Shown here: piece by piece, positions 35,956 through 43,211 of the stretch
Numbering within the stretch: the first letter of the stretch is position 1
How the letters are laid out: each line of letters starts with the position of its first letter
NCBI GenBank assembly: GCA_027486795.1
Contig: JAIXOI010000049.1
Coordinates: 1 to 64,000, forward strand
Direction of reading: 5' to 3'
Source of the DNA: Sphingobacteriales bacterium
GTDB lineage: Bacteria; Bacteroidota; Bacteroidia; Chitinophagales; CAIOSU01
DNA: 64,000 bases
Notes under the pieces: generated by a model
Told to the model about the DNA's origin: nothing
Database searches by the model: none
What the model saw: the letters and a program-made list of their open reading frames with translations, nothing else
Made by a program: the position numbers and the translations under genes

Positions 35956-38046
35956 CTAGACTGTAACTGGTGCTTTCTTTGTTCGAGATGATGCATTTCG
36001 GTCTGAGATACCAACAGGCTCCCTTCTCAACCACTCCGCATCCACCCTCCGGATGAATTTAGAGATGTGCTGTAGGTTGTATGGGCGGGTTTTCATTACG
36101 TCTTGCAGCGCCTCGCGGTGCAGCGGCTTCAAGTCAATGGCCAACTGTGCTGTAGCTAGTAACTTAAAGGCCTTAGTTTCCATTGGCAAGCCATTTCGTA
36201 ACCATTCGGCCACATCGTGGTCTACTTTCAGGTTGGTACTTTCCAATAGGTTAGGCTGCTCTGGTCCGGCGGCGTATAGGTGGCGGTAGTATTCTTTGGC
36301 ATCGTGCCACAGGGCTTCAAATCCTTCGGGCAAGGCTTTGCCATCCAATAGTTGCAGTGAGGTTTCAAATACACACTCCGTTACTTCCTTCCAATAGCAG
36401 AACGACGCCAAGCCCGCATATTTATAAAAGATGTTGTCGCCCAAGCCTTCTTCCTCCAGTAGCTTGTAGTTGGCTTCATTTTGATAGAAGGCAATGGCAT
36501 CCTCTTCGGTATCGAATAGCTCGCCTTTGGTTTCTTTTATAAAACCCTCCATAAAGTGGGTTAATCCCGGGTGGCGTTGCATGGCTTGGGTTACGGCATG
36601 CAGCCAATCCCAGCTGCTGATGCCGTTACGGTTCATAAAATCAACAATGGGCCTAAAGCGAGCGTGGTTCCAAAAGGCGCCTATTGCCACATGGTATTTG
36701 CGAGCCGTTAAGTAGTCGTCAAAGCTCATGGCTGCCGATGATACAATGATTTCCTCTACCTCGAACACTTTTTTGCCATGATATACGCCAAAGCTCTTAG
36801 GCAGTAGGCGGTATTTGGTGTTGTAGGCATATTGTTGGCGCGATGCGGCTGTTTCCATTTCAGAGCCTTTAAGCAGTATGGCCTGGAAATTATTGAGCCG
36901 CGAAGTGCCCAAATCAATCAGTTTGCGCAATGAGCCCATGTGCGACTCCAAGCTATCGCCCGGCAAACCCAGTATTAAGTCAGAGTTGGAGCGCATGCCG
37001 CGCGCGGTTATCTGGGTCTGTATTTCTTCGTAAGCTTCTAGCTGTATGTTGCTGCGCTTCACGTTCTCTAACACATCATGATCCAACGATTGCACAGCCA
37101 AGTACATCACAAGCGCCCCGTTTACCTTCTCCAACGACTGTATTACCCGCTCCGCTTGGTTTTTACCTGTAGTGGCGTTAATGATGAGCGGGTATTGGTA
37201 TTCCTTTTGTATTTCGCCAATGTAGGTCGATACCTCAATATCGCGCTCAAACATACCATAGTTGGGGTCGGCTATTACCAGTGTTTTCATGTGCGGTGCC
37301 ACTTGGTGCACCTTCTGGCCAATGTAGTATATCTCCTCCTTAATGCGCTCTAGGCTAAAGTAGCTCACCTTGGTGTACCACTTTACGCCCTGCACACAAA
37401 AGGTGCACGTAAACGGGCAGCCACGGTTGGTTTCGTATAACGGAAACAAGCTGTCCTCAAAAAACTCGTCCATGATGCCCGTTAGCCAAGGCGAAGGTAT
37501 TTCATCCAGGTTTTTAGACCTAGGCTTTAAGCTCGTGGCAATGTAAGTGCCTTTGTGGTTGTATACGGCCGAGTGTATGTCGCGTTGCAGCAGCTTTTCA
37601 ATGCTGTAGCCATCCTCTATAAACCACTGCACTAAGTCGGTGGCCATAAAGTCGCCCTCGCCAGTTACGTAAACATCCACGGCTGGCCGCTCCTTCACAA
37701 AGGCAATGCGGCGGTCATCTTCCAGCGGAAAGTTAGGTCCACCCATTACTACCAGGGCATTTGGGTTTAGTTGCTTCACCTTTTCGGCGTAGTAGTAGCT
37801 CAAGCTGCAGTTCCACATGTAGTTGGTCAGCATCAGCACATCGGGCACTTTTTGTGCTAGTGCTTCGTCCAGCTTGTTCGGGAAAGCGAAAATGCGCGAG
37901 TTTACCTGCGGTAGCCTTTCATCCATTACCGCCTTCATATAACCCACGCCCAAGGGCATAGAGTCGTTGTATGCGTTGCCGTGCAGCACATGCCGAAGGT
38001 CCGCCAAGTAGACGGTTAAAGGTTTTGAAGTAGTTTCAATCGCCAT
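35956..38046 (-). CDS. B12-binding domain radical SAM protein
   Basis: A 696-residue class B-like radical SAM enzyme. The N-terminal cobalamin-binding-like domain (about 10-175; VLMLTNYMWNCSLSYYYAEK, VVMGGPNFPLEDDR, VTGEGDFMATDLV) is followed by the radical SAM barrel with the cluster ligands Cys210, Cys214 and Cys217 in NRGCPFTCTFC. Next come the SAM-contact strands (LVIADPNYGMF, NSDLILGLPGDSLESHMGSL). A long C-terminal domain of about 250 residues is not recognised. Such enzymes methylate unactivated carbons or build rings, for example in lipid or cofactor pathways. The substrate here is unknown and no pathway genes adjoin. Confidence 0.9.
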   Translation of the reverse strand: MAIETTSKPLTVYLADLRHVLHGNAYNDSMPLGVGYMKAVMDERLPQVNSRIFAFPNKLDEALAQKVPDVLMLTNYMWNCSLSYYYAEKVKQLNPNALVVMGGPNFPLEDDRRIAFVKERPAVDVYVTGEGDFMATDLVQWFIEDGYSIEKLLQRDIHSAVYNHKGTYIATSLKPRSKNLDEIPSPWLTGIMDEFFEDSLFPLYETNRGCPFTCTFCVQGVKWYTKVSYFSLERIKEEIYYIGQKVHQVAPHMKTLVIADPNYGMFERDIEVSTYIGEIQKEYQYPLIINATTGKNQAERVIQSLEKVNGALVMYLAVQSLDHDVLENVKRSNIQLEAYEEIQTQITARGMRSNSDLILGLPGDSLESHMGSLRKLIDLGTSRLNNFQAILLKGSEMETAASRQQYAYNTKYRLLPKSFGVYHGKKVFEVEEIIVSSAAMSFDDYLTARKYHVAIGAFWNHARFRPIVDFMNRNGISSWDWLHAVTQAMQRHPGLTHFMEGFIKETKGELFDTEEDAIAFYQNEANYKLLEEEGLGDNIFYKYAGLASFCYWKEVTECVFETSLQLLDGKALPEGFEALWHDAKEYYRHLYAAGPEQPNLLESTNLKVDHDVAEWLRNGLPMETKAFKLLATAQLAIDLKPLHREALQDVMKTRPYNLQHISKFIRRVDAEWLRREPVGISDRNASSRTKKAPVTV

Positions 38047-38280
38047 TTACAATGTTAAGATACAACGAGCAGGCGAGAGTAGCAAGATTGATATGGATAT
38101 CAGTGGTTATGGCAGGGTTTTGTCGTGTACTTTGGGCTAATTTTCACTTTGTTATTACGGCTGCTGTAGAAATTTAATTAATTGACAATCAATGTTTTAT
38201 AGCAAATTTTAGTTAAATTTTATTTATAATTTCCTCTGTCGCGAATCGCTTGGTATCTTGTATATGGCTGTTTTTTGATT

Positions 38281-38410
38281 TTGCTTTATCGCTGCGCTTT
38301 TATCTGCAAAAGAACCTTTTGACTTTAAAATGGCTAGTTCACATAACTCGCTCCCCTCTTCCGCATGGCCTTTCGCGCTTGGCAAGAGGAGGGGGTAGGG
38401 GGTGGTTAAC
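38281..38410. repeat. Probable dispersed intergenic repeat
   Basis: This part of the 515-base gap 38047-38561 contains CTCCCCTCTTCC and GGCAAGAGGAGGGG as inverted arms around a short spacer (about 38350-38393), followed by a G-rich GGTAGGGGGTGGTT. The composition differs from nearby noncoding DNA and resembles dispersed elements of other Bacteroidota. An 80-codon minus-strand frame (38224-38466) crosses it, but probably only reflects the repeat. The rest of the gap is AT-rich and featureless. Confidence 0.45.
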
Positions 38411-38522
38411 ACGCGATACGTAAAATTTATAAGCGTCTTGAGACGCCCAATCCAGTTCATCTTCATTGAAAAGCGAGGTAGACTAGGATTTATAAATTAC
38501 CATTTTCAACACCCTTAACCCA

Positions 38523-38550
38523 TCGTACCTTGTACATCGTACTTTGTACA
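38523..38550 (+). repeat. Heptad array, TCGTAAA type
   Basis: Units TCGTACC, TTGTACA, TCGTACT, TTGTACA in register, 12 bases upstream of the ATG at 38562. Confidence 0.7.
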
Positions 38551-38561
38551 TACTCCACCCC

Positions 38562-39614
38562 ATGCGACCCACAAAGCTAACCCACAGCCTACTTCAGGCT
38601 TTCCAATCGGTGCTCACCGATGAGCTGGCTGCCATTGCCTTTACCGAAGAAGAACTCGTTTGGCAGGCCAACCAACAATTGCCCAGCCATGAACGCATTA
38701 GCTACCGAACCTATCAGCGCTACAAGGCCGATATACTTTGTGTTGAGACACAAGACATAAGAAATGTCATCCTGAGTCTCGCCCAAGGCGAGAAAGGACA
38801 CAAGACACAAGACTTGCTCCAAGATGTTGATGGAGAGAACCAACATTTAGACACAGAAAACACCGAACTGGTGCGGCAAATGCACGTAACGCTTACCAGC
38901 GCTCTAATGAAGCAAAAGCTAGCGTTAGTGCGGGGTATTTACGAAGCAAAACCCAATTGGCGGCGCTATACTTGGATGCTGGAACGCAAGTTTCCCGATT
39001 TCAGGCTAAAACTACCGCCTGCGCTTGCCGCCACTTTGGTAAACGATAAAAAGGCGGATAGCTCGAAAGGCGAGGCTAAAAAAGAAAGGAAAGCACCTGA
39101 AACAGAAGCGGAAAAACAGCAGCGATACAAAGACTGGGCTGCGAAACAAGCCGCAGAAAAGGCACTCATTAAACCCCCTACGGTAGAGGAGAAATGGAAG
39201 AGTACGTATAATCAGCCCTGGAAACCCATGTTCTTTGGCGGTCAGGCCTATTTTAAGCTTAACGATATAAAGGAGATGGAGGAAGAAATGGAACGCGATG
39301 TGGCAGCAGGCTACGTAAACCCTTATGCCCACTTGGAGTATAGGCGCGAGCCGCTGCCGGATGGGGAAACGGGTTTTTACAAGACATTTGGCATGGGCGA
39401 AGAAAAGCTGCCCTTGCTGGTGTATATGCTCCGCGATGCCGATTCGCCAAAAATTGAAGAGCGGCAAGAACTATGGGAGAAGCAAGAGCACAGGCGCAAA
39501 AACATCATTCGCGCCGAGCAGGGCCTACCGCCCTTAGACCCACCAGAGTCGCTCGGTGACCATAATCACACCCGCCGCTGGTCGGGTAGTATTTTGGGCC
39601 ATTCGGGTGGGTAG
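38562..39614 (+). CDS. Unrecognised DNA-binding-like protein with a repeat inside its frame
   Basis: A 350-residue protein. The ATG at 38562 is preferred; an in-frame TTG at 38544 lies inside the upstream heptad array. The first 60 residues are helical and look like the N-terminus of phage terminase small-subunit-like proteins (RISYRTYQRYKADILC), and WRRYTWMLERKFPDFRL near 130-145 fits the same idea. The middle is Lys/Glu-rich. The C-terminal third (WKPMFFGGQAYFKLNDIKEM onward) is unrecognised. About residues 62-84 are encoded by GACACAA-type heptads and a REP-like hairpin at 38747-38813, a segment likely inserted without breaking the frame. No other phage genes are near. Confidence 0.65.
   Translation: MRPTKLTHSLLQAFQSVLTDELAAIAFTEEELVWQANQQLPSHERISYRTYQRYKADILCVETQDIRNVILSLAQGEKGHKTQDLLQDVDGENQHLDTENTELVRQMHVTLTSALMKQKLALVRGIYEAKPNWRRYTWMLERKFPDFRLKLPPALAATLVNDKKADSSKGEAKKERKAPETEAEKQQRYKDWAAKQAAEKALIKPPTVEEKWKSTYNQPWKPMFFGGQAYFKLNDIKEMEEEMERDVAAGYVNPYAHLEYRREPLPDGETGFYKTFGMGEEKLPLLVYMLRDADSPKIEERQELWEKQEHRRKNIIRAEQGLPPLDPPESLGDHNHTRRWSGSILGHSGG
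38747..38813 (+). repeat. Composite heptad array plus REP-like hairpin inside a gene
   Basis: GACACAA, GACATAA (38747-38760), then GTCATCCTGAG and the hairpin TCTCGCC-CAA-GGCGAGA, then GACACAA, GACACAA, GAC (38797-38813). The same unit occurs at 29171-29201 and the same hairpin arms at 44903-44919. The reading frame stays open through it. Confidence 0.8.
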
Positions 39615-39617
39615 TTG

Positions 39618-39680
39618 GTTGCGGGTTGTGAGTTACGAGTTACGAGTTGCGAGTTTCGGGTTGCGAGTTGCGGGTTGGTG
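39618..39680 (+). repeat. Heptad array, GTTGCGA type
   Basis: Eight full units in register plus a trailing partial: GTTGCGG, GTTGTGA, GTTACGA, GTTACGA, GTTGCGA, GTTTCGG, GTTGCGA, GTTGCGG. It starts 4 bases after the stop codon of the upstream gene. Confidence 0.9.
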
Positions 39681-39705
39681 AGCCGTAATATGTAAGCACA
39701 AGACA

Positions 39706-39849
39706 TTTGTCACCCCGATTTTGGGAGGGGCCTTCCAGCGTCAAAGCCAAAACCGCCAAGCACCGCCACCCACCCAACGGTGAAAGCTTCGGTAATTGGA
39801 CATTGGCACTTCGTCGCAAGAAGATCCCTCCCAAAATCGGGATGACAAA
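39706..39849. repeat. Inverted-repeat (REP/MITE-like) element, copy 2
   Basis: The left end 39706-39735 (TTTGTCACCCCGATTTTGGG...) and right end 39818-39849 (...CCAAAATCGGGATGACAAA) are near-perfect inverted repeats, giving a 144-base element with a noncoding interior. It occupies most of the 401-base gap 39615-40015. Confidence 0.8.
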
Positions 39850-39903
39850 CGGGGTAGGCCATGCCCTTCGACAAGCATAATGAGGCACCTTGCTTCCCTT
39901 CAT

Positions 39904-39931
39904 TCGTACCTCGTACATCGTAAATCGTAAA
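39904..39931 (+). repeat. Heptad array, TCGTAAA type
   Basis: Units TCGTACC, TCGTACA, TCGTAAA, TCGTAAA. Confidence 0.7.
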
Positions 39932-39941
39932 TAAAAAGGTC

Positions 39942-39969
39942 TTGATACTTGATACTCACATCTTGCTAC
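39942..39969 (-). repeat. Heptad array, GTATCAA type, upstream of pheT
   Basis: Units TTGATAC, TTGATAC, TCACATC, TTGCTAC on the plus strand. The TTG of the last unit (39963-39965) lies 22 bases before the pheT -7 box and may serve as its -33 element. Confidence 0.7.
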
Positions 39970-39987
39970 TATAAGCTACTAAAAACC

Positions 39988-39995
39988 TAACTTTG
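39988..39995 (+). promoter_or_regulatory. Putative -7 box of the pheT promoter
   Basis: TAACTTTG matches TAnnTTTG, 20 bases upstream of the pheT ATG, with TTG at 39963-39965 at a suitable -33 distance. The leader would be very short. Confidence 0.5.
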
Positions 39996-40015
39996 CACCA
40001 GAACACGCACTGCGC

Positions 40016-42442
40016 ATGAAAATATCATACAATTGGATAAAAGATTACTTGGATATCGACCTTCCGGCAGCGGAGGTGGGCCAAGTATTGACGGATATAG
40101 GCCTTGAGGTAGAACATATTGAGGAGCACAAAGGCCCAGGCAATGGGTTGGAAGGCTTGGTGGTGGGCCATGTAACCCACATTGAAAAGCACCCCGATGC
40201 AGATAAGCTTAGGGTAACTAAAGTGGATGTGGGCACGGGTACGTTGCTGAATATTGTTTGCGGCGCGCCCAACGTAGATGCGGGCCAGAAGGTAATTGTG
40301 GCCACTATTGGGGCTACTTTGCACCCCACTAGCGGCGAGGCGTTTACCATTAAACGCAGCAAAATACGCGGCGTGGAGAGCGAAGGCATGTTGTGTGCCG
40401 AAGACGAGATAGGTACAGGTGTGAGCCACGATGGCATTAAACTATTGCCTACCGATGCACCCATTGGCATGCCATTGAAAGACTACTGGAACGTTAAATC
40501 AGATTTTATATTTGAGATTGGCTTGACGCCCAACCGCGCCGATGCCATGGGGCATATTGGTGTTGCCCGCGATTTGCAGGCGGCCCTATCGTTCCGTTTA
40601 GGGCGCGATGTGAGCTACCACTTACCCCCGATACCTGCCTTTGATACCCCAGGCAACACGCCCATTTCCGTTGAGGTGCAAGACCCTATTGCTTGCCCAC
40701 GTTACACGGGCATTACCCTAGAGCATATAACCGTGGCCGAAAGCCCAGCTTGGTTGCAACAGCGTTTGCAATCGGTGGGTATACGCCCTATTAATAATGT
40801 GGTAGACGTAACCAACTACATTTTGTTGGAGTTTGCCCAACCGCTGCATGCTTTTGATGCCGATGCCATTGCTGGCAACAAAGTAATAGTGCGCACTTGG
40901 CCCGAGGGCACTGAGTTTGTAACCCTCGACGACCAAACCCGCAAGCTGCAAGCCGAAGATTTGGTGATAAGCAATGCCCAAGAGGGTATGTGCATAGCTG
41001 GGGTGTTTGGTGGTGCTAAATCGGGTGTGAAAGACAGTACTACCCGTATCTTTTTGGAGAGCGCGCATTTCCATCCCATCACCATTCGCAAAACGGCCAA
41101 CCGCCTCAATTTGCGCACCGATGCGGCTCAGAAATACGAGAAAGGCACCGACCCGAACATTACCGTTACGGCCCTTAAACGTGCCGTAAATTTATTGATT
41201 GAGTTGGCAGGTGCTAAAGTGGCATCGCCAATAGTGGATGTGTACCCCAACCCCGCGCAGCCGTTTAAGGTTACCCTAAAATATGCCAACTGCGATAGGC
41301 TCATTGGCCACCCGATACCGCCATTGGTAGTAAAGCAGATATTGCAAAAACTAGAAATAGTTATCGTTGGCGAAACTGCCGTTGCCTTGGCATTGGAAGT
41401 GCCCCCATTTAAAGTAGATGTTACTCGCGAGGCCGATATTATTGAGGAAGTATTGCGCATCTATGGTTTCAACAATATTCCGTTCCCGGCAAGTTTGCGC
41501 TTTAGCTTGAGCAACCAAGTGGGCGTAGATAAGGAGTTGGTGCAAAACACCTTGGCCAGTCAGTTGGCAGGTGGTGGTTTCCACGAGATAATGGTAAACC
41601 CGATTACCAACAGCCAATACATGCAGCAAAACGGCCTAGCCGACGATATGGTTACGTTGCTAAACAGCCTAAACATGGGCTTGGATGCCATGCGCACCAG
41701 CACGTTGTTTGGTGGCTTAGAGAGCATTGCCCATAACGTAAACCGCCGCAACCTCGATTTGAAGTTTTTTGAGTTTGGCAAAACCTACCACAAAACCGCC
41801 GATGGCAACTATACCGAGCCAGAGCATTTGTCGTTGTTTGTTACGGGCCAAGCCAACGGCGAAAGCTGGAAAGGTAAACAAACCCCTAGCGATTTCTTTT
41901 TGCTGAAAAGTCAAGTGGAGCAGATATTGGAACGTATTGGTGAAAGTGGTTTTGAGCCAGAATATGCCGAAAGCCCCGTGTTGGAGTATGGATTGCAATA
42001 CCGGGCCGGACAAAAAGTGCTGGTAAGTTTTGGTAAGGTGAGCAAAAAGTTGCTAAAACAGTTCGATATAAAGCAAGATGTGTATTACGCCGACCTTAAT
42101 TGGACGCAGCTATTGCGCCGATTGAACGGACGCAAAACACAATACAAAGAGGTAAGTAAGTTTCCGGGAGTGCGCCGCGACTTAGCATTATTGCTTGACA
42201 AAGCCGTATCTTATGCCGAAATTGAAAAAATAGCGTTAAGAGAAGTTAAAAGAACTTTAAAATCGGTAAATTTATTCGATCGTTACGAAGATGCTAAGTT
42301 GGGCGATAACAAAAAGAGTTATGCCGTGAGCTTTGAGTTTCAAGACGAGGGAAAAACGCTTACCGACAAAGACGTTGACAAACTGGTAACGCGGTTGATT
42401 GAAATGTATAAAAATGAGTTGGGGGCCGACATCCGCCAATAG
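40016..42442 (+). CDS. pheT: Phenylalanyl-tRNA synthetase beta subunit
   Basis: Non-catalytic, tRNA-binding and editing subunit of the alpha2-beta2 PheRS, 808 residues (the family is usually about 790-810). Domains in order: tRNA-binding OB fold about 40-150 (GLVVGHVTHIEKHPDADKLR, ICGAPNVDAGQ-like VCGAPNVDAGQKV); B3/B4 editing domain about 210-390 (IRPINNVVDVTNYILLEFAQ); B5 about 410-480; synthetase-like core; and the C-terminal ferredoxin-fold anticodon-binding domain about 715-808 (SKFPGVRRDLALLLDKAVSY). pheS is not in the window, as is usual for genomes where the two genes are separate. Five bases separate it from the small coiled-coil gene. Confidence 0.97.
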   Translation: MKISYNWIKDYLDIDLPAAEVGQVLTDIGLEVEHIEEHKGPGNGLEGLVVGHVTHIEKHPDADKLRVTKVDVGTGTLLNIVCGAPNVDAGQKVIVATIGATLHPTSGEAFTIKRSKIRGVESEGMLCAEDEIGTGVSHDGIKLLPTDAPIGMPLKDYWNVKSDFIFEIGLTPNRADAMGHIGVARDLQAALSFRLGRDVSYHLPPIPAFDTPGNTPISVEVQDPIACPRYTGITLEHITVAESPAWLQQRLQSVGIRPINNVVDVTNYILLEFAQPLHAFDADAIAGNKVIVRTWPEGTEFVTLDDQTRKLQAEDLVISNAQEGMCIAGVFGGAKSGVKDSTTRIFLESAHFHPITIRKTANRLNLRTDAAQKYEKGTDPNITVTALKRAVNLLIELAGAKVASPIVDVYPNPAQPFKVTLKYANCDRLIGHPIPPLVVKQILQKLEIVIVGETAVALALEVPPFKVDVTREADIIEEVLRIYGFNNIPFPASLRFSLSNQVGVDKELVQNTLASQLAGGGFHEIMVNPITNSQYMQQNGLADDMVTLLNSLNMGLDAMRTSTLFGGLESIAHNVNRRNLDLKFFEFGKTYHKTADGNYTEPEHLSLFVTGQANGESWKGKQTPSDFFLLKSQVEQILERIGESGFEPEYAESPVLEYGLQYRAGQKVLVSFGKVSKKLLKQFDIKQDVYYADLNWTQLLRRLNGRKTQYKEVSKFPGVRRDLALLLDKAVSYAEIEKIALREVKRTLKSVNLFDRYEDAKLGDNKKSYAVSFEFQDEGKTLTDKDVDKLVTRLIEMYKNELGADIRQ

Positions 42443-42447
42443 TTGCT

Positions 42448-42741
42448 ATGGACCAGTATAATAATAAGCTTAATCAGATACAGAAAAAGGCGCAGCAGCT
42501 TGCTAGTGCCCATGTGGAGATTAAGGAGAAATATACCAGCCTAAAGCGAGAAAACGCCGAGTTGCTGAAATTGCTAAAAGAGCAAGGCCTTGAGCTGGAA
42601 GAAATGGAAAGTAAACTGAAGGTGCTAAAGGTAGCCAAGCAATTGGCTGCATCGCCTGATGATGATAAGAGTGATTTGAAAAAGAAGATTAACGAGTACA
42701 TTAAAGAGATTGACAAGTGCGTCGCTCTGCTGAATAATTAA
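42448..42741 (+). CDS. Small coiled-coil protein upstream of zapA
   Basis: A 97-residue protein that is nearly all coiled coil (about 5-65; leucine-rich heptads such as LLKLLKEQGLELEEMESKLK) with a charged C-terminal helix. No signal peptide or membrane segment. It lies 5 bases behind pheT and 15 before zapA, so it is probably cotranscribed with both. Size, coil and position recall ZapB, the coiled-coil partner of ZapA at the division ring in gammaproteobacteria, but there is no sequence-based identification. The family is conserved but unnamed in Bacteroidota as far as I can tell. Confidence 0.8.
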   Translation: MDQYNNKLNQIQKKAQQLASAHVEIKEKYTSLKRENAELLKLLKEQGLELEEMESKLKVLKVAKQLAASPDDDKSDLKKKINEYIKEIDKCVALLNN

Positions 42742-42756
42742 GTGTTGAGATAGAGA

Positions 42757-43053
42757 ATGAGCAGTGAGCTAATAAATATCAATGTAGTAATTGCCGATAG
42801 GCCTTACCCGCTTCGTGTAAAACCGGAGGAGGAAGAGCGCGTGCGCAATGCTGCCAAGGATATCAATAATAAAGTGAAACAGTTTCAAACCCAATATGCC
42901 GGCAAGGATAAGCAAGATTTCTTGGCCATGTCGGCGCTAATGTTTGCCGTAGAAGCGAGTTCTTTTCAGAACAAAACCGTGATAAACGACAGTGCATTTG
43001 GAGATAAGTTGGACGAACTGGATCAATTGCTCACCGCTACCCTCAAAGGCTAG
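42757..43053 (+). CDS. zapA: Cell division protein ZapA
   Basis: A 98-residue FtsZ-ring-associated protein that bundles FtsZ filaments in the cytosol. The N-terminal globular part (INVVIADRPYPLRVKPEEEE, then VRNAAKDINNKVKQF) has the ZapA pattern. The C-terminal half is a coiled-coil helix (FLAMSALMFAVEASSFQ and beyond). The length matches the family. It follows the small coiled-coil gene and precedes a candidate small RNA and rny. Confidence 0.92.
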   Translation: MSSELININVVIADRPYPLRVKPEEEERVRNAAKDINNKVKQFQTQYAGKDKQDFLAMSALMFAVEASSFQNKTVINDSAFGDKLDELDQLLTATLKG

Positions 43054-43090
43054 TTTTAGCCCCAATACTTCATTATAAACAAGCAGCACT

Positions 43091-43098
43091 TATATTTG
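43091..43098 (+). promoter_or_regulatory. Putative -7 box in the zapA-rny gap
   Basis: TATATTTG matches TAnnTTTG. It would start transcription near 43103-43106, at the first arm of the structured region, serving the candidate RNA and/or rny. No clear -33 TTTG is found. Confidence 0.4.
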
Positions 43099-43099
43099 C

Positions 43100-43195
43100 A
43101 TTACTGCCTATGCCCCTATTGTAGCCCAACTACTAGGTGCTAGGCCACGATGCTGTGAGAAGCCCCTCCGTATGAGAGGCATTATGTTCATTTAC
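43100..43195 (+). ncRNA. Candidate 6S-like (ssrS) RNA between zapA and rny
   Basis: The 158-base gap is strongly structured. TGCCT (43105-43109) can pair with AGGCA (43177-43181) as a closing stem. Inside, GCCTA/TAGGC (43106-43110 with 43141-43145, alternative to the closing stem) encloses GTAG-CCCAA-CTAC (43121-43133), and a second hairpin GCC-C-CTC/GAG-A-GGC lies at 43162-43180. The zapA-6S arrangement is known from E. coli, and I recall 6S-type annotations at this position in Bacteroidota. The identification rests on position and fold, not on a covariance match; the boundaries are approximate. Confidence 0.45.
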
Positions 43196-43211
43196 AAACT
43201 GAATTGCTGCA

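Noticed and set aside
38562-39614. Prophage remnant
   Set aside because: Only a weak resemblance to terminase small subunits in one protein; no integrase, capsid or lysis genes nearby.
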